64,000 nucleotides of DNA from Liolophura sinensis (Eukaryota; Mollusca; Polyplacophora; Chitonida; Chitonidae): NCBI RefSeq assembly GCF_032854445.1, contig NC_088306.1, positions 22,415,764 to 22,479,763 of the forward strand. The letters are read 5' to 3'. The notes beneath the pieces were generated by a model that searched no databases, was not told the DNA's origin, and saw nothing but the letters and a program-made list of their open reading frames with translations. Numbering within the stretch: the first letter of the stretch is position 1; each line of letters opens with the position of its first letter. Made by a program: the position numbers and the translations under genes. Shown here piece after piece: positions 20,498 to 33,400 of this stretch.

Positions 20498-22127
20498 GAC
20501 ACTTGTGGGTGTGTTTGCCAATGGTAATTTCGCCACCAACTTGAAAATTACGCTGCTTAAACACATTGTTTCGTAATCTTGTAGACGCCGGAATCGTTAA
20601 CTTAACTCCGAGAGATATGCTTTGTTCACCGAAAAATGCAAGTTTAGGTTTTAAAGCTGTGGGGAATTATTTACATAAGATCCAGATTTTGTATGTGTGT
20701 ACAAAAGGGTCACAGGGTTTGAGCCGCAGTATTGTGGCAATAGTTCTCTATGAATTGATCATCGTTGATTAGAACAGCCTGAATCTCTGAAATACCTCTT
20801 ATTACCATGGTGCAAATCATTCGAATGGAGACACCTTGTTATCTAATTTATGTATGAATGTGTGCAACTTTACAAAAGCCTACTTTGGTTTGCCCCACCA
20901 GTGCGTATTAGAAAGATTTTCGAGTACCGCGTTGAACTAATACTAATTCAGGGGTGAATTAAATTAGTTAATCATTGTTTAGAACATCCAGAATCCCTTA
21001 ATGCTGTGGCGCATGTCATTGCATGGAATGGAATCGCTTTGTAATGTACGCGACATGACAAATCTTGTTTGGTTTGCTTCAGCAGTGCGTATGGGGAAAA
21101 TTCTCGAGTACAACGTTGACCTACAATCAACTAAAACTTTGTTCTGTATTGTTCTGGTTCACTGATTTCCGCAAATGCCTTGCACCCTGCGGCTTCCCAT
21201 GTAACGGCTGCTTGAATAGGTGACTGGAAAGGAGGTGGGGAGGCGACTGATTAATGCGAACACATGCGATAAAATCTGGTCCTTTTCCTAACTATCCCGG
21301 CTCTTATGTAACCATAACTGTTATCTTGTTTTCACCCGTTCGTTCGCCAGTGTGTCCACATACACAAAGAGGGGGTCAGAGTAGGAGTAGGTGCTGCGCC
21401 CACACAGCGAGTAAATGAGGAACCCCGACTGCGTGTCCATTAGCTCAGTTCTATTCATTCACAACAGTGCTAGTTCAAGCTGAGTACCGAGTTGTTGTCT
21501 ATGTCACTACAGTCGAATTTAAAAATCTCTACATTAAGGTTTGTACGTATAGGCCTACTTAAGCTGAAAGGTCCTTGAAAACATAAGACCACATGCAGGT
21601 CTTCTAAGATCCTTTAGAACATTCTCATTTATTGTCAGAGAACCCCGATATGAACAGAGGTTTCTTAAGCTGGTTATGTTAAGATTGATGACCATATGTG
21701 AGATCAAATTAAGACAGCTACCCAGTGTTAGCGATGCGCCTCGAGGCATGCTGTATATAGGTACCTCTGTGGGCGTGGCTGTGCGAATGTAGGGCATTTA
21801 CCCCACCCCTGCGAGACATTTTCTGTCCTTGTCAGTTCCATCTCATGAACAATGTCCCTACAGGTCATCTTTTCTCAGCTTTTCTTACCGTACAGGTAGC
21901 TTTCACAATACAAATTTTCACCACCATTAGATGCCTTCATTATCTCGATGCTTTTCAAACAGTTCCGACACCCTGGATTAGACAAATTCTGCATTATTAA
22001 ACAAGCTATGCTTGTCATGCAATGCATGAATGAGTTCAATTTTTTAGGTAACAACAATACTGGCAACCAGGAGCCTCCACACCTAAATGCATGGTTATAA
22101 TGTGTTAGAACAATAACTGCGGGTTCG

Positions 22128-22290
22128 AGCCCAACGCACGCAAGCTTCCAGTCATAAATGTGAAGCTTGACAGCAATCTGCGGATCGTCGTGGATTTCCT
22201 CCGGGCTGTGGTCTGTTTCCTCCCACCACAATGCTGGCCGCCGTCGTATAAGTGAAATATTCTTGAGTACGGGGTTTAACACCAGTTACA
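22128..22290 (+). repeat. V-SINE-like element
   Basis: Begins at a B-box-like GGGTTCGAGCC, continues with CTCCGGGCTGTGGTCTGTTT and GCTGGCCGCCGTCGTATAAG, and ends at GGGGTTTAACACCAGTTACA. Its tRNA-proximal part differs from the main family, suggesting a subfamily or a diverged copy. Confidence 0.75.
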
Positions 22291-23088
22291 TATATAGTAA
22301 ACAAATCAGTACTGAAAAAAGAACAAATACGCTCGGTAGTATAGGTATAAACCGTCAGCCCAAACGACCATACAACATAAGAACTAGCAGGGCTTCTAAT
22401 GCAACTGTTCATTTTATTTATTTATTTGTTTATTCATTTGATTGGTGTTTTAGGCTTACGACCGCACCCTGGGAGGAGAAAGTGTCCAGGGACGGGAGGA
22501 TGTGTGTACCCCTGGCTGAGCAGCCCTTTAAACAGTGACTAGGGCCATTAAAAACTAAAAGAGTGAATGGTGGTCGATGTATACTGAAACATCTTAATAC
22601 TAGGAACACAATTTGCTTCAGTTGGAACACATCTTTGTACACAGCCCATCCAATTCTACACATTTTAAAACAAAATACAACCAGTACTATAACCTTAGTC
22701 ATTTCGAAAGATGAGCGGAAACAGGCCTAAACAACCACAGACAATGTGTTCTGATATGGTTGCTAACTTCAAAAATTAACATTAAGTTCTTACCAGGCCA
22801 TGTGATACGTCATGGTTGAGAAGCGGGGAATACGTTGTTGCCTCACTCGTACACCCACCCTATATTGCCAAAAGGCAATACAGTGACCAGGTGACATCAG
22901 AAGAAACGTGTGTTCTAGGGTTATAGAAATAACTCACGCCTGATTGGTTGAAACTGAAAAGGCGTCTTTTTTTTGTCTTTTTTTTTTTATGTGCGCGATT
23001 AGGATTTGGATAACTTTGAACTGTTATATCTCGGATATGCAACACTGCAAAGCATGCTTTGTAAACTTTATGTGCAATACTTCATTGA

Positions 23089-23091
<3 letters not shown>

Positions 23092-23147
<56 letters not shown>
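23092..23147. repeat. (TA)n microsatellite
   Basis: A pure TA run of about 56 bp, which creates false open frames of alternating Tyr-Ile. Confidence 0.95.
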
Positions 23148-23149
<2 letters not shown>

Positions 23150-23209
23150 GGCCTAGTGTCGTCTTTTCTTTTAAATGAACAACATTGACTAGAACACTCC
23201 AAGCTATGA

Positions 23210-23405
23210 CATCGCTTTGGCCCAATGGTTAGAGCGTCCTTCTCGAGAATGGGAGACCTGTGATCGAATGCTGGTGGGCCATGCCGAAGACTTTAAAGTT
23301 ACCATCCCTTGCCGCGCAGCAATGTAATGTTATATCAAGGAAACAGGGCTGGCTGGTTCAATAATGTGACTGGGCGGGGTGTCATAAGGGGAACAGGTCG
23401 TGGAC
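23210..23405 (+). repeat. tRNA-derived SINE, family D
   Basis: A tRNA-like head (GGCCCAATGGTTAGAGCGTC as A-box region, GACCTGTGATCGAATGC as a decayed B-box) is followed by AAGGAAACAGGGCTGG and ACTGGGCGGGG. The copy at 47655-47925 shares the same head style and AAGGAAACAGGGCTGG. The core also resembles family B, so D may be its relative with a different tRNA head. Confidence 0.7.
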
Positions 23406-23661
23406 AAGTGGTCAAGGCGTATTACAATGACCACACTTTCCAACAAATGTTCGTGCTATGAAATCATCTGAGTGTAGAATTAATCCTGACTTGAGCGTCG
23501 AGTGGCTTCGTTTCACCTTTTCGCACTTCACCGGTTTTTTCAGCAAGAGGTAATTAACCGATCAGCTTCCGCGGAACTGTAATTTTCAGTTACAAAAGCC
23601 TTGGTTCGAAGACACAGATTTGAAACTTAATGGAGATTTATTTGTGAAATGAGCAGGCAGT

Positions 23662-23875
23662 CAATGGTTTTTGGTTTGATGTTAAACCGTGCAGACAGAA
23701 CATATCCATAGGTTCCCGGTTTGATATTAAATTGTGCAGACATAACTTATTCGTCGGTTCCCGGTTTCATATTAAACTGTGCAGATAGAACCTATCCGTC
23801 GGTACTCGGTTTGATATTTAACTGTGGAGACAGAGCTGCTGCTTAGGTTCCCGGATTAATATTTCCCAGTTCGGC
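23662..23875. repeat. ~45-bp minisatellite, 4-5 units
   Basis: Units of the form GGTTCCCGGTTTGATATTAA followed by ATTGTGCAGACATAACTTATTCGTC. The reverse complement (GCACAGTTTAATATCAAAC) recurs at about 26500-26520, flanking the 38-bp array. Confidence 0.85.
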
Positions 23876-24503
23876 TCTTTTGTGACAAATTAGCTGCCGA
23901 TCGAGCAATACATGTGTACTCCAAACAGTGCACGCGTCGCTCTAGCCTCTCGCGTTACATCACTGTCACCACTAGAAAAGGGCCTGGTATGCTAAGGCGA
24001 GGAATCGGCCCCCGTGCAAGAAATTGTGTATCTCAAGAAGAGAAACTGACTATGGCTGCGAGTGACAGCTGCTGACAGTCTCGAGGCTACTTCTTTTCAC
24101 GTTTTGTTTTATTCTTCTTTTCCCGTTAATTGGCAAGCATGCAACTTATAAAGCTCCAAACGTACACGGTAGCAAAGTATAGGCCATAAAATCGATAAAT
24201 GGTACACTGCTCTAGTCGCACTGAAATATCTGTTTTTGTATCGAACACTTGTAGAGTGGAGAAAGTCACTCCGCAACAAATGTAACTTTCTGAAAAATTA
24301 ATGAACGCGCAGTTATGCACTAATCAATTAAATACATATATAACAAATGTTCAGCCTTATACCTCTACTACGCATAACATGTTGATGTTAGTGATAGCCA
24401 GATTACCACGTGCTCTCAGAAGGATTCATGTTTGGTTTCGCTATAGTTGCCATTGGTTACGTTATACCAAAACTTAACAAGTATCCATTCTAATTCATGA
24501 TAA

Positions 24504-24768
24504 GGGGCCTCCGTGGCTCAGTCGGTTAGCGCGCTAGCGCAGCGTAATGACCCAGGCGCCTCTCACCAATGCGGTCGCTGTGAGCTCAAGTACAGCTCAT
24601 GCTGGCTTCCTCTCCGGCCATAAGTGGGAAGGTCTTTCAGCAACCTGTGGATGGTCGAGGGTTTCCCCCGGGATCTGCCCGGTTCCACCCACCATAATGC
24701 TGGCCGCCGTCGTATAAGTGAAATATTCTTGAGCACAGCGTAAAAGACCAATCAAATAAATAAATAAA
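24504..24768 (+). repeat. Full-length V-SINE-like element with target-site duplication
   Basis: This is the reference copy of family A in the window. It has a tRNA-derived head (GGGGCCTCCGTGGCTCAGTC, A-box; GTGAGCTCAAGTACAGC, B-box), a central core (CCCCCGGGATCTGCCCGG, GCTGGCCGCCGTCGTATAAG) and the tail GCGTAAAAGACCAATCAAAT plus AAATAAATAAAT. TAATTCATGATAA flanks both sides (24491-24503 and 24769-24781), a 13-bp target-site duplication proving a retroposition event. The plan matches the V-SINE superfamily; identity with the molluscan RUDI family is from memory. Confidence 0.93.
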
Positions 24769-26004
24769 TAATTCATGATAACACTTATTTAATGCATGGC
24801 AGACTATATTTTATCTCACACAAAAGGTATGTTACCCCCAAAATAAATAAATAAATAAAAAGAGAGAACAACAAAGATTCGAACTCTTTCCCGAAATGCA
24901 ACCTGCTTTACACGGTGACTTAGTTCACTGCACTATGAAGGATGCCTGATATATGATGGCGGAAAAACGAATTTTAAACTTGCCAAAATATGACTAATCA
25001 CATTACAAAGTTAATTTTTTACACATGAAGACATATGTTAACCAGAACGAAACGTTGACAGCACGCAGAAATACACACATAAAAGATATTTTTCTGGTTA
25101 ACGTTGATCTTCATATTGTAAATTAAGTACATAGTGCCTCGTTTGAACGAAAAATTGGCGTTTTTGATCGAGAGTGCATTTTTGTCGGGTTATTGCTAAG
25201 TAACCATCTCTTTTATGGCCATATAACTTTTATGGGTGATTCGACCAAGTTTTATACTTCGGATCTGGAAATTTACAGAGCTGTGATGGGATTTTGAAAT
25301 TTACAGTTTCTTATCGTACTTCTCTGGGGCCGATTCTCCGCCTTACAGTACCAGATACTCTTCATGGCGACACATGTTAAGAACATTTTCATGGTAGTTG
25401 CTATCAACTTGCCTACAATCGCTTTGTGCACGAGGCCAATGAGATGGGTTGTTTGCAATGTAATAATTTTAGTTTCCACTGTATCATAAGTTCTTTTGAC
25501 TATCACTGTGTATAATATCAGATTTCTTTGATCAGGTTAGATATAGATTTTACCAAATTGCGGTTCGGGGTGTAAAACATCTTCCTGTCATTACACCAGA
25601 TATAATATATGGCCCGTGAAGACCACTTTACAACGTCAACATTTAGATACTTATGATAAGCACCATTATAGCCTAACTATAGTTCCAAGTGGGTTATACC
25701 ATAAGGAACTTTCAGGCACTCTCGCGCTATATCCGGGGAGAATCACAAAAAGAATTTCGATCATTCTGATTGGACGAAATAATCTGGCTTCAGCATCGTG
25801 GATCTGTCTTAAATTGTGGCACTATTCCTTAATTCTTGCACTTTGATTTGAAGTAAAAGGGTAATTTTAAATTTTCCTCAAAAGATCTTAGACGATTCTC
25901 AGTATTAAAAGAAAAATCCTTCAGGTAAACCACAATTTTAACACAGTAGGCTATTTCAAAGATAAAATCAGGCTTAACATAAGTCTAAGTTGAAGGGAAT
26001 CTAT

Positions 26005-26190
26005 GTGCTAGGGGTATAAACCACAGGCCTTTGGCAAGTTACTGACAACATTTCGCACTTTTGACTTTATGTGCCCACCCCATTGCTGGAAGACATGTGG
26101 TCTTAAACGAATTTCCAAGGTCGGGTTTGAACCCTTAACTCGTGGCAGTCACAAAGACCATGCTTTTCCACAAATGTTGTTTTCGCAAGT
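26005..26190 (-). repeat. tRNA-derived SINE, family C
   Basis: TATAAACCACAGGCCTTTGG and a minus-strand B-box (GGGTTCAAACCCGACC, about 26129-26144) match the copy at 17880-18175. Confidence 0.65.
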
Positions 26191-26603
26191 CCCGTAATTC
26201 CAACATACCTCTCATTGACCCTTATGGACCCCAGAGACCACAAAATTATCGGCTCGACTCATTTCGGTCTTAAGATAATAGTTATCATTATTGTCCGGAC
26301 GAACTGGTCATTTCAGCTTGAAGGGGTGCACTTTAGCACCGAGCATGGTGGACGTTATGAAAAGAGTTCGTTCCTCAAATTTCTTCAACATCGTGTCACA
26401 CTAAGCACAGCTGGAGCTGACTCAATCAATAAATATGGAGCCTGAAATTGGGAGCTAATTTCCAAGTTAAATATCAAACCGACTGAGCAGTTCTAGCTGC
26501 ACAGTTTAATATCAAACAGGTTACCAAAAACTGCTTGATAATATCACAAATAACGGGGAACTGCAAGCTAACTTCCCAACTGAATATACAGAAGCATGAA
26601 ACG

Positions 26604-27247
26604 ACAGCTAATCACACAGTTAAATACTGAAGCGGGAACTGACAGCTAATCACACAGTTAAATACTGAAGCGGGAACTGACAGCTAATCACACAGTTAAA
26701 TACTGAAGCGGGAACTGACAGATAACTACACAGTTAAATACTGAAGCGGGAACTGACAGATAACTACACAGTGGAATACTGAAGCGGGAACTGACAGATA
26801 ACTACACAGTGGAATACTGAAGCGGGAACTGACAGATAACTACACAGTGGAATACTGAAGCGGGAACTGACAGATAACTACACAGTGGAATACTGAAGCG
26901 GGAACGGACAGATAACTACACAGTGGAATACTGGAGCGGGAACTGACAGATAACTACACAGAGGAATACTGAAGCGGGAAATGACAGATAACTACACAGT
27001 GGAATACTGGAGCGGGAACTGACAGATAACTACACAGTGGAATACTGAAGCGGGAACTGACAGATAACTACACAGAGGAATACTGAAGCGGGAACTGACA
27101 GATAACTACACATTGGAATACTGAAGCGGGAACTGACAGATAACTACACAGAGGAATACCGAAGCGGGAACTGACAGATAACTACACAGTGGAATACTGA
27201 AGCGAGAACTGACAGCTAACTACACAATGTAATACTTAAGCGGGAAC
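26604..27247. repeat. 38-bp minisatellite, about 17 units
   Basis: The unit is CAGATAACTACACAGTGGAA followed by TACTGAAGCGGGAACTGA. The first three units use AGCTAATCACACAGTTAAAT instead, and central units are nearly identical, so the array has been homogenised inward. Degenerate relatives of the unit extend on both sides, from about 26430 and to about 27490. Confidence 0.95.
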
Positions 27248-28449
27248 AGTGGACATAGTTCAGAGTTATATATCGAACCGGGAACTTTATGTGGCAGGCA
27301 GCTAACTTCGCAGAGGTATACCGAAAGCGACAGACAACTGCTCAGTTGAATACTGAACCAGAAACTCACAGCAAACTATACAGTTGAGTATTAAACCTGG
27401 AATTACAATTGGCGGCAAGCTTAGAGATAAATATTTAACCGACAAATACGATCTGACGCCAAACTTCACAATGGAATCAACGCTGGTGTGATACACCAAT
27501 CAAACAAATGAATAAATCGCTGAAAGTTCCGTCAAGGGCAAGACAGTACCTGGCTAAAACATATTTCAGTTTAAAGCAGGATAGTTAAGCTTTCTAAAAA
27601 GTATCATACTATATTGTTTCAATGAGATTTCAAAGAAAACCACGTAGAACAAAATGACAATACTGCTCAAATGGCTGGCATGAATCGAGGCAGCCATCTT
27701 GAGAATTTTATGCAATCAAACACGTTGCTGCCAGATTGCGCGGCCTAAGCTGTGGCCTACCCATTCACGCATTTTGAGATTGTTTATAACGAGTTAGTTA
27801 CGTGTAGCCGAAGGGAAATTTAACGGGACAGGTCCCATATTGTGGGACAGGCCTGTATTATTTATGGACCTTTACTTTAAATGGTAGTATTTCAGTGGAC
27901 ATAAACATTAGCCAGGTGCCGTCTTTCGCTTTAATCTCTAATATTCTTCTGGCGACATAAAATACATTATTGTAAAGGCCTAACCATGCTCCAAGCTTTG
28001 ACTAAAGTATAAAGCTGCTAAAACATGTTGGACTTACTGAAATCTAGGCATAATATTTTTGCAAAAGGCAAAACAATTGCCACTTAAAACCTGTTCAATA
28101 ACAAATCTCAAACAAACAGGTTTCTCAATTAAAACTTTGAAAACTTTATTTTAACAAATGCGTGAAAAAATATAAAATATGGAAGGAACACCATTGCATG
28201 TTGAGCTAACATAAAAATGCAGTTTATAAAAATACATCCAGAATAAAATTTCATATATACAATTTTAGATTTGCTTATTTCATTAACATTAAAACTTAAT
28301 TTTAATCCGAATAAAATTTAGATTAAATTAGTTTTGCTCAATAATTGTCTTGACGTACATTAACGATTGACAATTGTTGTAAAATCCATACGAATCACAG
28401 TCACGGTATAGTGCACAATTATACTATACCACGCAGGAAGCTTTTTTTT

Positions 28450-28620
28450 TCTGCAGTGGACAAACGACTTACAATTACTTCAGTGCAAACAATATCTCAT
28501 GGTTGCTGCAGTGCATAAACGATTCACAGCTGACACAGTGCAAAAACCACTCACAGTTGCTGCAGTGAAAAAACGATTCATAGTTGCTGCAGTGCCAAAA
28601 AAATGACTCACAATTAGCGT
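28450..28620. repeat. ~36-bp minisatellite, 4-5 imperfect units
   Basis: Units like TTGCTGCAGTGCATAAACGA followed by TTCACAG and variants. The minus-strand frames (FHCSNCEWFLHC type) are repeat artefacts. Confidence 0.8.
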
Positions 28621-28942
28621 ATGAGATGTATAACTGAACATGGTCATGCATGAAATTGAAGTTAGGACATGGTGTAGGTTGAAGTGACGACATGTAAAAA
28701 CCTCTGTTGTGCACAATAAAACAATGATGAAGTAAAATGTCGTTCTGATTTTCTTGCTCCAGTCATATAATACGTGTAATTATGGATATTTTTTACAAAT
28801 ATGAGAGCAATGAAACGTTAAGAAAAAGGTAACACAATGTGTGCATTTGACATTCTCACAAAACTGGTGAAGCAAGAAAAGCAAAATCTTTTTCACTCCA
28901 ATTCAGTCATAAACAGGAAAAAAATTGCAGTAGCTTTTCATA

Positions 28943-28943
<1 letters not shown>

Positions 28944-28994
<51 letters not shown>

Positions 28995-29013
28995 GTGTGT
29001 GTGTGTGTGTGTG
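28944..29013. repeat. (GT)n microsatellite with GTAT interruptions
   Basis: A GT dinucleotide run of about 70 bp broken by three TATGTG steps near its centre. Confidence 0.95.
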
Positions 29014-30444
29014 TACGGCAAACAAAACAAATAAAACAAAAAGTCAAAGTAAATAAACTGTCGATATACAGTGGTCTTTGATAAAGAAAATAAGAGATCA
29101 CTTTTTTTAAGTGTTATTTGTTAAATAAAAAAATTACAATTAATGTAAAATATACAATTTAAAAACCTTGCTTTCTTCTTGCGTAAAACTAATCTATACA
29201 CATCAAATAATTGGTCGATAGAAACACAGCACTTTGAAGCAACATCATATTGTCCTGTTAAATCTGATCAATCCTGTTTAATGACGTCATCAATTAGAAA
29301 TGCCTCTGGCGTAAGGTTTAGGTAAAGTTTTGTTCGACCAAGGATTGCCACAAACAAACATCCGAGCGCGCTCCATTAAAAACCCTGATGAAGTTGCTGT
29401 GCTGTACTGAAAATCTCTACATATTAGACAAGGACAGGTAACTGCATCGGGTTTTTTTAAATGGAGCTCGCTCTGACGCTGGTTTTGAATCATCCTTGAC
29501 CAAACAAAATTTTGCCACACCTAATGTTAGAGCAATCTCGGACTAAATATGTCAGGTAAAACTTCCCATTCTAGTCAAGTAGATCGTTCTGTAAAATAAC
29601 TGTTCAAGTGCTTCCAAATTAAACAACACCTGGTATTAGATACCCACAAGGCCACGTGTGGAGACCTTTAAGCCAATCGTTAAGTAGCTATATTCTACGA
29701 GATGGTATGGAAGACGTCAGACTGCGGATGACCAGCAAAACTTACCTCCAATCTGGAGCTAGTCTGCTAACCATCAAAGTAGAAGCCACATAACATCACA
29801 GGCCTATTTTCTCTTCAGTAAGCCCTATAATTAAATCTTAATATATAGCTACAAGTAATTAAGTTATTTCATTCATGCATTGGTTTTAAAATAATATTTC
29901 TCAGTCATGCAGAGTGGGAAATGCTTTCACGAAGCTTAAGCTTACTCCTCCATTTTTAATGTCTCAGAGCAACGGCGAATAACTGTACAAATTCTTGACA
30001 GAAGTTTGTGTGCAGTATCAGCGCAATGCTGTAAACTCCTTTGCTAAGTTCTGAAAGAGTAAGTTTGGTCACATTGATTACCCAGGATGTTTCCAGAATG
30101 GTTATCCAGATCTCCAATATCAACTCTGATACTAGGTAATCAAGTTGAAACCTATACATTGAATCAGATACCAGAATAATCCCACAGTGCGTAGAGAATT
30201 ATACTCTGATTTCGTAATACTATAGACATCGTAATTGTGCAACCACTGAAAAACCAAATATCACATATTTCGACTGTCAATCCAAAAGATGTAAGCGTAA
30301 GTGCTTGAGAAGTATTGTTCACAGGCTGTTACAACAAAATATGCCGATGCTACCAAGTAACACTGTTGACTTCTTCGTTCATGTTTTTGTTAATTTTTTA
30401 CAAATAATCTTTTCCTGTTTTATTCTTGAACTTCCCTATCCCTG

Positions 30445-33400
30445 CTAATGCCTCTTATTTGATATGGATAATAGTTGGCGTTTTTTTATTTTTTTGTTTT
30501 TTTCCTTCATCTGTCTGATTAATTTTTCTCGTTCTACGTAAATTTCTGCTTCCGGTCCACGAATTCCTTTTGACGCTCTGCGCATGACAGGAAGTGTAAA
30601 ATTTGGATTTCCCACAAAGAACATATCCGTTGTGTTTCGCCGTTTTATCGACAACGACGAGTAGTAGCCGTGGTGCTGAAAAAGTGTCGGTTTCCTCACA
30701 ATTCTGCGAAATTGTAACATCAGCTCATTAAAATGTAAGTAAGTGACGTCATTGGGCTGTTCATTATAAAACAACATCAACATTTTGGCAAGTTTTTCCA
30801 GATCATAAGAATGGAATAACTTTGCGATAAATCCGAGTTCACTGAACTCCAAACAGGTGAATATCTTGTAGCGAGTCATGAAGTCCTCCATCAGTCCGAT
30901 GTAATTAGGAACGGTGGTCACATCGTCCTCGAGCTGCAGATAATATTCTGCGACATGCCGACTGTACAACATAAGATAAGCGAAATCGTAATTCTGCTTA
31001 GACCGCCATTTTACCCTTAACATCGGGTGGTGATAGGTAATTTTCAGATGGTCCAGATCTGGGTAGAAATCCCTGGGAGCTTGGATGGTTCTAATGAGAC
31101 CGGACTCGAAATGTTCTTCATATCGACGGACGAGAGCATTGGACAGCTTTTGTTTGGATGCCTGTACGAAATCAGCCAGGAGAATAATGATAACTATTTG
31201 CTCCTTCTGCGTGGAGTTGGCGTTATCCAACAGCGAGTCGATAGTGCTGAATATATACGTAGTGTTCTGTTGGCGTTCGATGCAGGAAATGGCAAACGTA
31301 AACTTCACTGTAACAGATGAAAGAGAACAATAAAGTCTTCGGGACGAAAGGGATGGAGTAACAGGAAGACCAATGATATACAGTATAATCAACTAATCAA
31401 GCCGCCTACGTGTACTTTCGAACGTATCATTAACTAACCATTATATTAATGTGATTGGTGTTTTACGCCGTACTCAAGAACATTTCACTTATACGACCGC
31501 GGCCAGCATTATCGCGGGAGGAAACTGGGCAGGTCCCAGGGAAACCCACGACTATTAGGAGGTTTGCTGGCAACGAACTATTACAGGATTGAAAAAAAGA
31601 GGGGATGAATTTCTAAAACGGTGGGAAAACTTTAACATTTTATCTTACGCATTAAAGTTTGAATGTTTTGAAAATGCACGAGGGCGACAATGAACATATT
31701 ATGAACATTTAAATGAGTAACCATTAGTGCATTGTTTGGTTGTTGCCTTACGACAAAACTCAAAGTATTTGTCACTTATATAATGCCGTATAAGTATCAT
31801 GGGTAGAGGAATTTGGGAGGAAACCATGAACGTTCAAACTGGTGACGAGCTTCCACACATGTGACGTTAAGATCTGCACACGGTAGTGGTTGTAGCGCTT
31901 ATTGTCACCAAGGGCCTTTAAGCACTAAGAGCGGGGAAACAAAGGGAAACCTGTCCAAGTAAAGGTACTAGTTCACCTTTGTAAATGTATACACAAATTG
32001 TTTTCAGAAAGTAGTCTTGAAAAAGTTACAATCCACTAACATAAAGCCCCAACGGCGAGTTCCCTGTTGTATACACGGGAGCCTACATATCATGTAAAAA
32101 CGTGTACTTCTACCACTCATGCAGCTAGACTGACTCACCTTTGTTGGGCCGCACTTTCCCCGCCACAAGGGAATTCTCAAACAGCTGCGGTGGGATTTCT
32201 CCTATTCTGGACAAGGACATATCTTGCGGTTGACGCTCGATGACATACTCACGCAGTGTCTGTCCGTTTATTTCTCTCAGCACTAACCTGGTGTTACCAT
32301 CTGAAACAAAGAAGTATTTAAGTAACACCGCATGCATAACCTTTCGTTTGGAACCGGACAACTTCTCCTGAGCTGAAGTCATAGAAAAGCGATCGCGAGT
32401 TACTGACCCTCTATCACAGATTTAATCGACACTGCACCAATTCAGAACTGGGGTCAATTGTTCAAAAGTCTATTAAAATTTAAGCCGAAAAGGCTTAAAT
32501 GCTAAAACCAGTCTTATTCTAATATTTATTTATTTGATTGGCGTTTTACGCTGGACTCAAGAATATTTCACTTATACGACGGCGGCAAGCATTCTGGTTA
32601 GAGGAAACCAGGTGGAGCGTATTCTTATACAAATCAAACTGTACTTTAGTCTGGACACTGGCCATGGGGCGCGAGCCATATGCTTGCTAAAGACACTTCC
32701 GTTTCCTCCCTAAATAAAACAGACCAGTGTTACATAAAACTTCTTCAATGTAGTGTTAAGCTCCAATCAAACAAGCAAATTAATGCAATTCATATCCCAA
32801 GCTAGATGTGCAAAGCGTTCGAGTGAAGCCAGCTTGATTGCCAACTTTTGTGACCACAAAATGAAATTATACATAAAAATTGCTGGGGAAACCCACGACC
32901 AGACAGAACAAAGTAAATCTGTCGTATACCTCAAAACCTATGTCCAGATCCAAGTGATTTTGCGAACTTGATCGTGGATTAGATGAAATTAATCTGCTGC
33001 CAAAATCTGATGCAAAAAATCCGGTGACACATGGCGTTGTTATTGTACAGAATCAAAAATCAAGAATCAGACAGAGAGAAAAACGGACAGGCAGCGTTAA
33101 AATAACATTCGTATGTTTTGCTGAAGCGTTGGAGGGGTTGGGGGGGGGGGGGGGGGGGGGCAAATAAATACATAAATAAGAGACGACTCTAAACAGTGTC
33201 AGCGATCACAGTATATCCTCGCATAATCAGCATGGCCATTGATATTATTCACACGCTGCCGAGGCACGTCGGGTGAAATTTGTCGCATACCGGCAAGACC
33301 AAACAGTCCAGATAATCCGTCACTGTTACCATGGCGCAACAAACAAACAACAACAACGCCAGTTGTCAGTGTTCATAATAGAGGTAAGCACAGTGGACGA

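Larger units (their letters stand above)
20498..30444. other. Intergenic region between H1 and the GT54 gene
   Basis: Ten kilobases without a supported gene. It contains a diverged direct duplication of about 190 bp (20755-20935 and 20965-21145), V-SINEs (22128-22290, 22411-22475, 24504-24768), tRNA-derived SINEs (23210-23405, 26005-26190), a tRNA-like B-box at about 24866-24885, the related arrays at 23662-23875 and 26604-27247, a small ~36-bp array at 28450-28620, a (TA)n run at 23092-23147 and a (GT)n run at 28944-29013. Open frames here are short and repeat-derived. Confidence 0.65.

Noticed and set aside
22944-23188. Frames of alternating Tyr-Ile or Thr-His (also at 55054-55306 and 61624-61869)
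   Set aside because: These are translations of TA and TG microsatellites.
23213-23290. Possible functional tRNA gene
   Set aside because: The acceptor ends do not pair and the B-box is decayed; the segment shares its downstream sequence with another copy at 47655, so it is a SINE head. The same reasoning applies to the tRNA-like pieces near 6390, 24875, 52450, 57185 and 61480.
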